Positions 1-7,385 of a stretch of DNA of 10,150 bases are shown in pieces. Within the stretch, counting starts at the first letter, position 1. Each line of letters starts with the position of its first letter. The notes beneath the pieces are model-generated. The model made no database searches. It saw only the letters and a program-made list of their open reading frames with translations, and was not told where the DNA came from. The stretch is from Nitrospirota bacterium (GTDB taxonomy: Bacteria > Nitrospirota > Thermodesulfovibrionia > Thermodesulfovibrionales > JdFR-85), in assembly GCA_013152195.1 (NCBI GenBank), contig JAADGU010000055.1, positions 1-10,150 of the forward strand. The letters run 5' to 3'. The position numbers were made by a program, and so were the translations under genes.

Positions 1-1736
1 CACCGGGCGAACATGCCGATATCATGGTGGAAAATTTTAAAACCCTCTGGGGTAGGCTTGATATATCAAATGATGCATTTATAAGGACAACGGATGAAGG
101 ACACAGGGGTGTTGTCCGGGAGATGCTTGAAAAACTCAAACAAAAAGGCAAAATCGTAAAGAGGGCTTATAAGGGATGGTACTGTACACCTGATGAGAGG
201 TTCTGGACGGAGAAGGAAGTGCTTGACGGTAACTGCCCCGAGTGCGGAAGGCCTGTGGAGGAGATAGAGGAGGAGAACTATTTTTTCCTCATGTCTGAAT
301 ACGGGGAAAGGCTCATCAGGCATATAGAGGAGAATCCCGGATACATCCTGCCTGAGACGAGGCGGAATGAGGTCCTGGGGTTTTTACGCTCCAGGGACCT
401 CGGAGACCTCTGTATATCTCGGCCCAGGAAGAGACTCCCCTGGGGTATAGCACTTCCCTTTGATGAGGATTACGTGACCTATGTCTGGTTTGACGCCCTT
501 CTTAATTATTATTCTGCCACCCGTTATCTTGCCCCGCTCCCGGGGCCCGAATGGTGGCCTGCTGATCATCACATCGTTGGTAAGGACATACTGACAACCC
601 ATGCGGTCTACTGGTCAACAATGCTTATGGCACTTGATATGCCGCTGCCCGGAAATATATTTGCCCACGGATGGTGGACTGTAAAGGGTAGAAAGATGTC
701 CAAATCCGTCGGGAATGTGGTTGACCCGAACGAAATGATCGAAAAATACGGGGTGGATGCCTTCAGATACTTTCTCTTCAGGGAGGTTCCATTTGGCCTT
801 GACGGTGATTTTTCCGAAGATGCACTTACCGGCCGCATCAACAGTGACCTTGCAAATGATTTGGGTAATATTTTGAGCCGTACCCTGACCATGATAGAAA
901 AATACAGAAACGGCACTGTTCCCGAGGCAATTGACAGCAAGGACAGGGAAGACCTGGAGAAGAGGATCAAGGCGTGGTTCAGCGCAGAATCAACTACCGG
1001 TGTCCCGGACAGCCTTGGTGATTTTCTGAAAAACCTCCAGTTCCACCATGCACTTGCCCTGTTGTGGAAGGTTATGAGCGAGATAAACGAGTATATACAG
1101 CGTGCAGCTCCCTGGAAAGAAAAGGATGAGGGAACTCTCTCCAACACGCTTTATACCATTGCCGAGTCCATCGGTATAATCGCCGTCTATCTCTTTCCGT
1201 TTATGCCTGCTACGGCAGAGAAGATATGGGCTCAGCTCGGTATTGACGGCAGGATAGGGGAAAGAAAAGAATTGCCGAAATGGGGAGATATTCATGTCAG
1301 TGGCCGGAGGGTGAGAAAGGGAGATCATCTGTTTCCAAGGATTGAAAAGCGTAAGGAAGATAAAAAAGAGGCTGTTACTGACAAGAAACCAAAAGAGGAA
1401 AAAAGAGAAGACCCGGGCCTTATATCCATAGACGATTTTGCCAGGGTTGAGCTGAAGGTCGGAGAAATACTTGAGGCCGAGCGCGTCAAGGGCTCAAATA
1501 AACTCATAAGATTGCAGGTGGATATTGGAGAGCAGCGGCAGATTGTTGCAGGAATCGGTAAGGTATACAGCCCGGAGCAGCTTGTGGGCAAAAAGGTTGT
1601 TGTGGTTACAAACCTGAAACCTGCAAAACTCATGGGTGTTGAATCCCGGGGCATGCTCCTTGCTGCCAATGACGGGGAGAATCTTGTGCTTGTGACTCCT
1701 GAGGGAGATGTGGGGGTGGGGGCAAGCGTTAGGTAA
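1..1736 (+). CDS. metG: Methionyl-tRNA synthetase (5' end missing)
   Basis: Class I aminoacyl-tRNA synthetase that charges tRNA-Met and initiator tRNA with methionine in the cytoplasm. The reading frame is open from base 3, upstream of the first ATG at 24, and the protein joins the family in mid-domain. The ATG at 24 is therefore internal, and the true start with the HIGH signature lies outside the window. Visible parts are a connective-peptide zinc knuckle (CTPD near bases 183-194, then CPECGRP near 234-254), the YVWFDALLNY active-site stretch, KMSKS at 693-707, an anticodon-binding helical domain, a charged Lys/Glu linker (about 1340-1415), and a C-terminal Trbp111-like tRNA-binding OB-fold from ISIDDFARVELKVG to the stop. 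The fused C-terminal domain is the usual bacterial dimerising MetRS form. The second knuckle ligand is Asp rather than Cys. The gene ends 19 nt before a convergent tRNA. Confidence 0.96.
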   Translation, partial: PGEHADIMVENFKTLWGRLDISNDAFIRTTDEGHRGVVREMLEKLKQKGKIVKRAYKGWYCTPDERFWTEKEVLDGNCPECGRPVEEIEEENYFFLMSEYGERLIRHIEENPGYILPETRRNEVLGFLRSRDLGDLCISRPRKRLPWGIALPFDEDYVTYVWFDALLNYYSATRYLAPLPGPEWWPADHHIVGKDILTTHAVYWSTMLMALDMPLPGNIFAHGWWTVKGRKMSKSVGNVVDPNEMIEKYGVDAFRYFLFREVPFGLDGDFSEDALTGRINSDLANDLGNILSRTLTMIEKYRNGTVPEAIDSKDREDLEKRIKAWFSAESTTGVPDSLGDFLKNLQFHHALALLWKVMSEINEYIQRAAPWKEKDEGTLSNTLYTIAESIGIIAVYLFPFMPATAEKIWAQLGIDGRIGERKELPKWGDIHVSGRRVRKGDHLFPRIEKRKEDKKEAVTDKKPKEEKREDPGLISIDDFARVELKVGEILEAERVKGSNKLIRLQVDIGEQRQIVAGIGKVYSPEQLVGKKVVVVTNLKPAKLMGVESRGMLLAANDGENLVLVTPEGDVGVGASVR

Positions 1737-1755
1737 GGTTTTTTAGGGTAATGAA

Positions 1756-1846
1756 TGGCGGAGGGGGTGAGATTCGAACTCACGGAGGCCGTTCAGACCT
1801 CAACGGTTTTCAAGACCGTCGCCTTAAACCACTCGGCCACCCCTCC
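1756..1846 (-). tRNA. tRNA-Ser (anticodon UGA)
   Basis: Read on the minus strand, this is a complete class II tRNA. It has a 7-bp acceptor stem (GGAGGGG with CCCCTCC), discriminator G, encoded CCA, a D arm, an ACGGT/ACCGT anticodon stem with loop CTTGAAA, a long variable arm, and a T arm with GTTCGAATC. The anticodon TGA lies at plus-strand 1810-1812 and decodes UCA and other UCN codons. The long variable arm and discriminator G fit serine identity. It converges with metG, with only 19 nt between them and no clear terminator. Confidence 0.97.
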
Positions 1847-1880
1847 TTATTAGTCAGACAACCTGATAATAATAAATGAA

Positions 1881-1886
1881 ATTATA
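1881..1886 (-). promoter_or_regulatory. Probable -10 box of the tRNA-Ser promoter
   Basis: Read on the minus strand this is a perfect TATAAT, about 34 nt upstream of the mature tRNA 5' end, which suits a short processed leader. No good -35 hexamer is seen at 16-18 nt; the nearest candidate, TTAACA at 1907-1912, is 20 nt away. The assignment therefore rests on the -10 match and position. Confidence 0.5.
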
Positions 1887-1949
1887 ACAAAATTGCCAGC
1901 TTTAGGTGTTAACCCCGGGAGTTCCGGTTGAAAAAAACTGTCAACTTTT

Positions 1950-2093
1950 GGAAAGGGATACGGGTACAGAGTTTTCACTCATTCTCGTCCCGGCGTCCGG
2001 CCGGGACTCCGAGGGAATTATCACGGCACACCATCCGGGTGAGCCATATGTGATAATTAAACCCGTTCAAACTCTATACCCGCATCCCTTTCC
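1950..2093. repeat. 144-nt structured palindromic element (MITE-like or structured RNA)
   Basis: Two 25-nt arms, 1950-1974 and 2069-2093, are inverted copies of each other with two differences, both able to form G-U pairs in RNA. Inside are two further hairpins. One is an 8-bp stem at 1987-1994/2000-2007 with a 5-nt loop, extendable by weaker flanking pairs to 1981-2018. The other is AATTATCAC at 2016-2024 pairing with GTGATAATT at 2050-2058, capped by GGC-A-CACC (2025-2032) pairing with GGTG-A-GCC (2038-2045). The fold is a three-way junction. No flanking target duplication is evident. It lies upstream of the rpsU promoter, so it is not that transcript's leader. Open frames across it look like no known protein. 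It is either a non-autonomous mobile repeat or an independent structured RNA; the sequence alone cannot decide. Confidence 0.75.
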
Positions 2094-2166
2094 CTCTCGC
2101 TATTGCTGTTTTGGGGGTGTTAAAAAAGTCTCGTTTCGGTCTCTATTTCTCGATTTTCCTGTTGCC

Positions 2167-2196
2167 TTGACAGTGATAAACTTTTGCTGGTATAGT
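2167..2196 (+). promoter_or_regulatory. Promoter of rpsU-yqeY
   Basis: A perfect -35 TTGACA (2167-2172) is separated by 18 nt from a -10 TATAGT (2191-2196), in an AT-rich setting. This is a strong housekeeping sigma-70 type promoter placed about 50 nt before the rpsU start. The predicted transcript begins near 2203 and has a short AU-rich leader. The promoter suits a highly expressed ribosomal protein gene. Confidence 0.85.
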
Positions 2197-2243
2197 ATTT
2201 TTATTTTTTTAAAATATATAAATGAGAGGAGTGTGGTCAGTGG

Positions 2244-2444
2244 ATGCCCTCTGTGAGTGTCAGGAAGAACGAGTCCTTCGAGCTCGCACTGAAGAGGTTT
2301 AAGAAACAGTGCGAGAAAGACGGAATACTCTCGGAGATCAGGAAGCGGGAGCATTATGAAAAGCCGAGCGTAAAGAGGAAGAAGAAGATCCTTGCAGCGC
2401 GGAAAAAAGCTCTCAAGAAAATGAGACTGTATCAGGGAAGGTAA
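2244..2444 (+). CDS. rpsU: Small ribosomal subunit protein bS21
   Basis: A 66-residue, very basic protein with the bS21 pattern: N-terminal strand PSVSVRKNESFELALKRFKK, then a long Lys/Arg-rich helix ending in KKKILAARKKALKKMR. bS21 binds the 30S platform near the 3' end of 16S rRNA and helps initiation. Length is normal for bS21 (60-70 residues). The ATG at 2244 is the only sensible start. The purine run GAGAGGAG (2223-2230) is rather far upstream, 13 nt. It is the first gene after a near-consensus promoter, and its TAA directly abuts the ATG of yqeY. This begins the classical rpsU-dnaG-rpoD macromolecular synthesis cluster, here with extra genes inserted. Confidence 0.97.
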   Translation: MPSVSVRKNESFELALKRFKKQCEKDGILSEIRKREHYEKPSVKRKKKILAARKKALKKMRLYQGR

Positions 2445-2903
2445 ATGTCCATACTTGAAAGGATTGACAGCGACCTGAAGGTTGCCATGAAGTCTTCTGA
2501 AAAGATCAGGGTTTCAACACTCAGAATGGTGAAGGCCTCTCTGAAGAATCTCGAAATAGAAAAGGGAGCGCTTTCAGATGAGGATGTAATCGGGGTGCTG
2601 AGTACCCTGGCAAAACAGAGACGGGAGTCTATCTCCGAGTTTGAGAAGGGCGGAAGGCAGGACCTTGCAGATCAGGAGAGGGCGGAACTTGCCGTCATCC
2701 TGAATTACCTGCCTGAACAGTTATCGGAGGAGGAGCTTACCGGTATAATTCAGGAAACTATAAGGGAGACTGGTGCGTCTTCCCCGAAAGATATGGGCCG
2801 GCTTATGAAAAGCCTTATGCCGCGGGTAAAAGGCAGGGCTGACGGCAAGCTGGTAAGTCAGAAGGTGAAGGAATTACTGGGGAGGGAACCAGTAGTACTA
2901 TAA
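2445..2903 (+). CDS. yqeY: GatB/YqeY domain protein
   Basis: A 152-residue protein of the YqeY family. It opens with SILERIDSDLKVAMKSSEK and ends with the conserved MGRLMKSLMPRVKGRADGKL stretch. The fold is an all-helical two-part domain related to the C-terminal tail of the GatB subunit of glutamyl-tRNA amidotransferase, and so is thought to contact tRNA. Its own biochemical role is not established. A free-standing version next to rpsU is common in bacteria. The start codon follows the rpsU stop without a gap, and a purine run (GGGAAGG) in the end of rpsU serves as ribosome site, so the two are co-transcribed and probably translationally coupled. The length is typical. Confidence 0.93.
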   Translation: MSILERIDSDLKVAMKSSEKIRVSTLRMVKASLKNLEIEKGALSDEDVIGVLSTLAKQRRESISEFEKGGRQDLADQERAELAVILNYLPEQLSEEELTGIIQETIRETGASSPKDMGRLMKSLMPRVKGRADGKLVSQKVKELLGREPVVL

Positions 2904-3033
2904 GACTTAAAGAATTTACTTGGACAGGATTAACAGGATGGGCATGATAAACAAAACAGAATTGTTTTTATTCATTAAAAAGAAGAAATTCTGTAAATCG
3001 CGTAAATCCTGTCTAAAAAACAGTATTTAGTCT
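2903..3033. repeat. Nested palindromic intergenic repeat
   Basis: Fills most of the 170-nt gap after yqeY. Inverted pairs nest one inside another: AGACT (2903-2907) with AGTCT (3029-3033), GACAGGATT (2923-2931) with AATCCTGTC (3005-3013), ACAGAATT (2956-2963) with AATTCTGT (2987-2994), and a TTTTT/AAAAA closing pair (2965-2969/2977-2981). The left side also holds a tandem of ACAGGAT-like units (2925-2939). From memory, such ACAGGATTAACAGGAT strings recur between genes in many environmental bacteria. It may act as a weak terminator or mRNA-end stabiliser for rpsU-yqeY, but the T run after the stem is short. Confidence 0.6.
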
Positions 3034-3073
3034 TTATTATTCCCCATCATACAACATAAAAAAGGAGAACAGG

Positions 3074-3481
3074 ATGACACTTGGTGAACTATACGAAAAG
3101 GCGGTCTCTACCGGTATCGGCAATGATCCCAGAGGCATTGATATTGTTAATAATGAACTGTCATCCGTCAAGAAAAAATTTGACGAACTCAAAGACAAGG
3201 ATAAAGAGTTTTTTGATAAAGAGACCCTTAAAAACCCTTATGCCGATTCCAGAATACTCTATGGTAATGGTGACGAGGAGATAAAGACAATCCTTGCGGG
3301 GATTGATATAGAGGTGGGTGAGGTAGTGCTTGCCGACCAGATGAGGTCAAAGGGAAGGACAATAAGTATGCTGCTTTCTCATCATCCTGAAGGCCGGGCC
3401 TATGCCCATCTTTATGATGTCATGAGGATGCAGTCGGATGTGCTCCACAGGTTTGGTGTGCCCATTAATCAGAGGACCTGA
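3074..3481 (+). CDS. NIF3/DUF34-family protein, N-terminal half (split gene)
   Basis: This 135-residue frame holds the first half of a protein I recognise as the approximately 310-residue NIF3-like (NGG1p-interacting factor 3, DUF34) type: ENDPRG-like start (GIGNDPRGIDIV), then KNPYADSRILYGN, and LLSHHPEGRAYAHLYDVMRMQ. His103-His104 match the family's dinuclear metal ligands. It starts at ATG 3074 after a good AAGGAGA site (3062-3068). It stops abruptly at TGA 3479-3481, just after GVPINQ, where family members continue with a Glu-rich stretch and the sequence found in the next frame. NIF3 proteins are metal-binding and hexameric; many are proposed metal-dependent hydrolases or GTP cyclohydrolase-like enzymes, but function is unsettled. 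The frame ends by mutation, sequencing error or a genuine gene split. Confidence 0.8.
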   Translation: MTLGELYEKAVSTGIGNDPRGIDIVNNELSSVKKKFDELKDKDKEFFDKETLKNPYADSRILYGNGDEEIKTILAGIDIEVGEVVLADQMRSKGRTISMLLSHHPEGRAYAHLYDVMRMQSDVLHRFGVPINQRT

Positions 3482-4020
3482 TGGAGGGGAGGATAAAAGA
3501 GGTTGAGAGGAGGCTCATGCCGGTCAACCATTGCCGTGCCGTAGATGCTGCGAGACTTCTTGATATACCGTTTATGTGCCTTCATACACCGGCAGACAAT
3601 ATGGTTGCTTCCTATCTGCAGGGAGTCTTTGACGAGAGGAAGCCTTACAGGATTGAGGATGTAGTTGACCTCCTGCTGGAAGTGCCTGAATACAGGCAAG
3701 CCAAAAAGATTGGCGCCGGACCAAAGATACTCATTGGCTCGGAGAAGAGAAAGGCCGGAAAGGTCTTTGTTGATATGACGGGTGGCACCGAGGGCGCCAA
3801 GAAAATATTCAGCAGTTTGACGGCAGGTGGCGTCAGTACGATAGTGGCCATGCACCTGAGTGAGGATCACCGGAAAGAGGCTGAGAAGAACCACCTAAAC
3901 GTTGTTATTGCCGGACACATTGCAAGTGACAATGTTGGTGTTAACCTCCTCCTTGACAGGATCCTTGATGATACGATAGAGGTGATCGAATGTTCCGGTT
4001 TCAGCCGGGTCAGGAGATGA
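3481..4020 (+). CDS. NIF3/DUF34-family protein, C-terminal half (split gene)
   Basis: This 179-residue frame continues the preceding half: MEGRIKEVERRLMPVNHCRAVDAARLLDIPFMCLHTPADN, then VFVDMTGGTEGAKKIF, LSEDHRKEAEKNHLNVVIAGHIASD and a final IEVIECSGFSRV. Asp39 of HTPAD, His146 and Asp150 of AGHIASD are the likely second part of the metal site, so the site is divided between the two frames. The ATG overlaps the previous TGA by one base (TGATG, 3479-3483), which could permit re-initiation. No separate strong ribosome site is seen, although GAGGAC lies just upstream. The frame is open only from 3469, because TAA at 3466 blocks it further up. Any frameshift must therefore fall between 3469 and 3481, and a net -1 change restores one protein of about 315 residues. 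Confidence 0.8.
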   Translation: MEGRIKEVERRLMPVNHCRAVDAARLLDIPFMCLHTPADNMVASYLQGVFDERKPYRIEDVVDLLLEVPEYRQAKKIGAGPKILIGSEKRKAGKVFVDMTGGTEGAKKIFSSLTAGGVSTIVAMHLSEDHRKEAEKNHLNVVIAGHIASDNVGVNLLLDRILDDTIEVIECSGFSRVRR

Positions 4021-4107
4021 TGCCGGAGGGGTTTGGGGTTAATTAAAATAATAATAAAGTTTAGTTTTGTTCACTTACCGTTTGTTGTATTTTGAAAAAA
4101 ACCTTCT

Positions 4108-5817
4108 ATGGATTTAAGCAATGTTGTTGATGAGATCAAGAATCGCCTTGATATCGTAGACCTGCTTTCCGGGTATATTGATCTGAAGAGGACAGGGCAG
4201 AATTTCAAGGCCCTCTGTCCGTTTCATACCGAAAAGACGCCCTCTTTTGTTGTAAGTCCTGATAAACAGATATTTCATTGTTTTGGCTGCAATGCCGGTG
4301 GAGATGTTGTTACATTTATCATGAAGTATGAAAATCTCTCTTTTCCCGAGGCAGTCAGAGCACTTGCCGAGAGGGCCGGAATCACGATTGAGCAGGAATC
4401 CGCCAGGTCATCTGCAACCACGACACTGAGGAAGAGGCTTGTAGAGATGCACAAGGATGCCTGTGCGTTTTATGAGAGTGAACTGGGCAGGAATGCACAG
4501 GCAAGGGATTATCTCAAAGAGAGGGGGCTTTCGGATGAGACGATCGGGGTGTTTGCAATAGGGTTTGCCCCCGGCGGAAACCAGCTCTTAAAATTCCTGA
4601 AGGCAAAGGGATATGCCGAGAGCGATATAGTCGCCTCAGGGCTGTGTAAGGATACAGAGCGGGGGAAGATGGATACCTTCAGGAACAGGGTTGTCTTTCC
4701 GATATCCAATGTCCGGGGAGAGGTTATCGCCTTTGGCGGACGAATCCTTATTGACAATGCCCGTGCTCCCAAGTATCTGAATTCACCGGAGACCATCCTT
4801 TTTAAAAAATCTTCCGAGCTCTTCGCCCTTAACCTTGCAAAGACAGATGTAAGAAAGCGGGGTTATGCAATCATGATGGAGGGGTATCTGGATGTTATAA
4901 CTGCCCATCAGCACGGAATAAAGAACTGTGTAGCCCCGCTCGGAACTGCACTCACAGAGGCCCAGGCAAAGAAACTGAGGACACTGACAAAGAAAATACT
5001 GCTTGTGTTTGACTCTGATGATGCAGGTATTAAGGCCTCGGTCAGGGCACTTTCCCTGCTGTATGAGGATGGTTTTGTTGCCAAGGTATTATTGCTGCCG
5101 TCTGGAGACGATCCTGATACGTTTTTAAGGAAGAAAGGACGTGATGCCTTTCAGCAGAAATTCAGGGATGTTATGGGGCTTGTCGATTTCTACCTCTCCC
5201 TCTCCGGGGAAAGGGTTGACATTGTGAGGGATCTAATACTTATAATTTCCAGGGTAACGGACGGCATAATAAGGAGCGATTTAATCAGGGAGGTATCGGA
5301 AAAAACAGGTCTTTCAGAGCAGTTTTTGAGGGAGGAACTGAATCTCCTCAGGAAAAAACCCGGGCTGTCCCGTAGTGATAGAAAGAATGCCGAGCCAATG
5401 TCAGCTGAAAAATTTCTTTTAGGTCTATACCTGTCTTATCCGGAACATGTCCACTTGATAAAAGAGAGTATCACACCGGCTGAGATTGAGGATAGAAGTG
5501 TGAGGACCATATTTGAGAAACTTTATTTTTTATCAGTCTCAAAGCTTGAGGAAATTACGGCAAAACTCAACGAGCAAGAGTTGGCCATTGTTACAGGGGC
5601 CAGCATGGGACTCAACATTGATGGAGAGGAGGTTGAAAAAAATATCAGGGATTGCATAAGGACCATCAGATATAAAAAACTCAAGAAAAGACTCAGGGAT
5701 CTGGAGATGGAGATCAGGATTGCTGAAAACAGGGGAGAGGGACACCTTATTAATAATCTGCAGGATCAGATGAATCTTCTGATCAAGGAGGGGGTGGCGG
5801 ATGAAGGAGTACTTTGA
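4108..5817 (+). CDS. dnaG: DNA primase
   Basis: Makes RNA primers for Okazaki fragments and leading-strand start at the fork, working with the replicative helicase DnaB. The 569-residue protein has the full bacterial order. An N-terminal CHC2 zinc finger has Cys37, His40, Cys58 and Cys61 (CPFHTEKTPSF ... FHCFGCNAGGD). A catalytic core with a TOPRIM domain follows, carrying the acidic residue Glu258 in MEGYLDV and the DSDDAG motif at 302-307. The helical C-terminal part (about 430-569) is the helicase-binding region. ATG 4108 starts the usual N-terminal helix directly before the zinc finger, but no clear ribosome site precedes it (ACCTTCT). The 87-nt gap upstream is AT-rich with no recognisable promoter, so transcription may come from upstream. 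The 3' end overlaps rpoD by 17 nt. Confidence 0.97.
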   Translation: MDLSNVVDEIKNRLDIVDLLSGYIDLKRTGQNFKALCPFHTEKTPSFVVSPDKQIFHCFGCNAGGDVVTFIMKYENLSFPEAVRALAERAGITIEQESARSSATTTLRKRLVEMHKDACAFYESELGRNAQARDYLKERGLSDETIGVFAIGFAPGGNQLLKFLKAKGYAESDIVASGLCKDTERGKMDTFRNRVVFPISNVRGEVIAFGGRILIDNARAPKYLNSPETILFKKSSELFALNLAKTDVRKRGYAIMMEGYLDVITAHQHGIKNCVAPLGTALTEAQAKKLRTLTKKILLVFDSDDAGIKASVRALSLLYEDGFVAKVLLLPSGDDPDTFLRKKGRDAFQQKFRDVMGLVDFYLSLSGERVDIVRDLILIISRVTDGIIRSDLIREVSEKTGLSEQFLREELNLLRKKPGLSRSDRKNAEPMSAEKFLLGLYLSYPEHVHLIKESITPAEIEDRSVRTIFEKLYFLSVSKLEEITAKLNEQELAIVTGASMGLNIDGEEVEKNIRDCIRTIRYKKLKKRLRDLEMEIRIAENRGEGHLINNLQDQMNLLIKEGVADEGVL

Positions 5818-7345
5818 TTTCTATGAAGATTCCATCTATGATTCAGATGGTTCAGGTCTGAGACCTGAAGAGAAGGAACTGTATGAAGAAGAGGATGCAG
5901 GGCAGGGTGTCAAGGATGAGCATGACCCCTTAAGGTCTTATATGAAAGAGATGGGGGCTGTCCCTCTTTTGACAAGGGAGGGAGAAGTAGAGATTGCAAG
6001 AGAGGTGGAAAGACGTAAGCAGCAGCTGACTCTGGCTACATTTTCTGTTCCGCTGATCCTGAAAAAATTGATAACCCTTGGTGAGTTGATAGAACGGGGA
6101 GAGGCTCCCCTGGGGGAGATAGTACAGACAGAAGGTGATGAGAGCGAAGAGGACCTGCTGGTCAAGAAGAGGGAATTTTTTAAACATACCGAGCATGTAA
6201 GGGAACTTTTCAACAAAAGGATGCAGCTCCTTGGAGAACTGAGAAGGGAAGACAGAAGGGAGAAAGTTCTCCGGGAGCTTAAGAACAATAGAAATGAGGT
6301 ATATGCGGAGATAAAAAAACTGAATCTGAAGGATTGTACCGTAAATGCCTTTGCAGATGAACTGAAGAGATTAAGTGAAATGCTGATTCAGAATCACAGG
6401 GAACTCATGTTGATAAAGAGGAGACTCAGGAAGAGAAATATCGGGATCCCTCCAGAAAAAGATATCCATAAGTACCCTGAGAAGGTTCAGGGTATAGTGA
6501 GAGAGTTTTTCATGAAACAGAATGATATTGCCGGGATGGAGAAAGAGATCGGGATGGAAGGCCCGGAACTCAGACATGTGCTCAGGGCAATTCACAAAGC
6601 TGACAAGACCATCCATGATGTTAAATCGAGACTTGTAGAGGCCAATCTCAGGCTTGTCATAAGTATTGCAAAGAGATATATCGGCAAGGGGCTTAGTTTC
6701 TCGGACCTCATACAGGAGGGAAATATAGGACTGATGAGGGCAGTTGACAAGTTTGAATACAGGAGGGGGTATAAGTTCAGCACTTATGCCACATGGTGGA
6801 TCCGGCAGGCTATAACACGGGCTATTGCCGACCAATCCCGTACAATAAGAATACCCGTGCACATGATAGAGACCATAAACAAGGTTACAAAGAGTTCGAG
6901 GGAACTTGTTCAGGAATTCGGGAGAGAACCCACAGAGGAAGAAATTGCCCGTAAAATCGATATGCCGGAGGCGAGGGTGAAGGAGATACTCAAAATTGCC
7001 AAGGAACCAATATCACTTGAATCCCCGGTTGGTGATGATGAAGACGGTCAGCTCAGGGATTTTATTGAAGATACCCTGATGTCATCCCCCCTTGATGAAG
7101 CCATTCATGGAGACCTGAGAAAAAATATTGAGAAGGTGCTTATGAGTCTGAACCCGAAAGAGGCAGAGGTTATAAGGAAGCGATACGGCCTTGACGGATC
7201 TAACTTTCCTCATACCCTTGAGCAGGTTGGCAAGGCCATGGAAGTAACCCGTGAAAGGGTGCGGCAGATTGAGGTTAAGGCTATAAGGAAATTGAAACAC
7301 CCCTCAAGAAGCAGGTGGCTTAAGTCTTTTATAGAAAGAACTTGA
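5801..7345 (+). CDS. rpoD: RNA polymerase primary sigma factor (sigma-70)
   Basis: Directs core RNA polymerase to housekeeping promoters. The 514-residue protein has a short acidic N-terminus in place of a full region 1.1, then region 1.2 (DPLRSYMKEMGAVPLLTREGE) and a charged non-conserved insert (roughly residues 70-270). Region 2 runs from VEANLRLVISIAKRYIGKGL (about 279) through DLIQEGNIGLMRAVDKFEYR to the -10-reading WWIRQAITRAIADQ. Region 3 contains EFGREPTEEEIARKI. Region 4 has the helix-turn-helix TLEQVGKAMEVTRERVRQIE (from residue 472), followed by RKLKHPSRS. The long insert marks it as a primary sigma, not an alternative one. Start ATG 5801 has a strong AAGGAGGGGG site at 5785-5794, inside the end of dnaG, so translation is coupled to dnaG. 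The near-consensus -35 and -10 boxes found in this window fit its expected specificity. Confidence 0.98.
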   Translation: MKEYFDFYEDSIYDSDGSGLRPEEKELYEEEDAGQGVKDEHDPLRSYMKEMGAVPLLTREGEVEIAREVERRKQQLTLATFSVPLILKKLITLGELIERGEAPLGEIVQTEGDESEEDLLVKKREFFKHTEHVRELFNKRMQLLGELRREDRREKVLRELKNNRNEVYAEIKKLNLKDCTVNAFADELKRLSEMLIQNHRELMLIKRRLRKRNIGIPPEKDIHKYPEKVQGIVREFFMKQNDIAGMEKEIGMEGPELRHVLRAIHKADKTIHDVKSRLVEANLRLVISIAKRYIGKGLSFSDLIQEGNIGLMRAVDKFEYRRGYKFSTYATWWIRQAITRAIADQSRTIRIPVHMIETINKVTKSSRELVQEFGREPTEEEIARKIDMPEARVKEILKIAKEPISLESPVGDDEDGQLRDFIEDTLMSSPLDEAIHGDLRKNIEKVLMSLNPKEAEVIRKRYGLDGSNFPHTLEQVGKAMEVTRERVRQIEVKAIRKLKHPSRSRWLKSFIERT

Positions 7346-7371
7346 CCTTAGCGATAAAAGATAACTATAAT
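7342..7371 (+). promoter_or_regulatory. Promoter of the CAU tRNA, overlapping the rpoD stop
   Basis: TTGACC (7342-7347) and a perfect TATAAT (7366-7371) are 18 nt apart. The -35 box contains the rpoD stop codon TGA (7343-7345). The predicted start is near 7378, only about 8 nt before the tRNA 5' end at 7386. The tRNA therefore seems to be transcribed from its own strong promoter as well as by read-through from rpoD. Confidence 0.8.
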
Positions 7372-7385
7372 AAAGGCCGTCTTTA

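Noticed and set aside
608..1147. 179-codon minus-strand open frame
   Set aside because: Lies entirely opposite well-recognised metG sequence; Ser/Phe-rich antisense translation with no family resemblance.
1906..2256. 116-codon open frame across the tRNA-Ser/rpsU gap
   Set aside because: It runs through both arms and hairpins of the palindromic element, the rpsU promoter and into rpsU; composition is not protein-like and no ribosome site is present.
3469..3481. Programmed -1 ribosomal frameshift site in the NIF3 gene
   Set aside because: No slippery heptamer of the X-XXY-YYZ type is present and no strong downstream pseudoknot was seen.
6371..6862. 163-codon minus-strand open frame
   Set aside because: Antisense of conserved rpoD region 2 and its insert; no independent start signal or domain.
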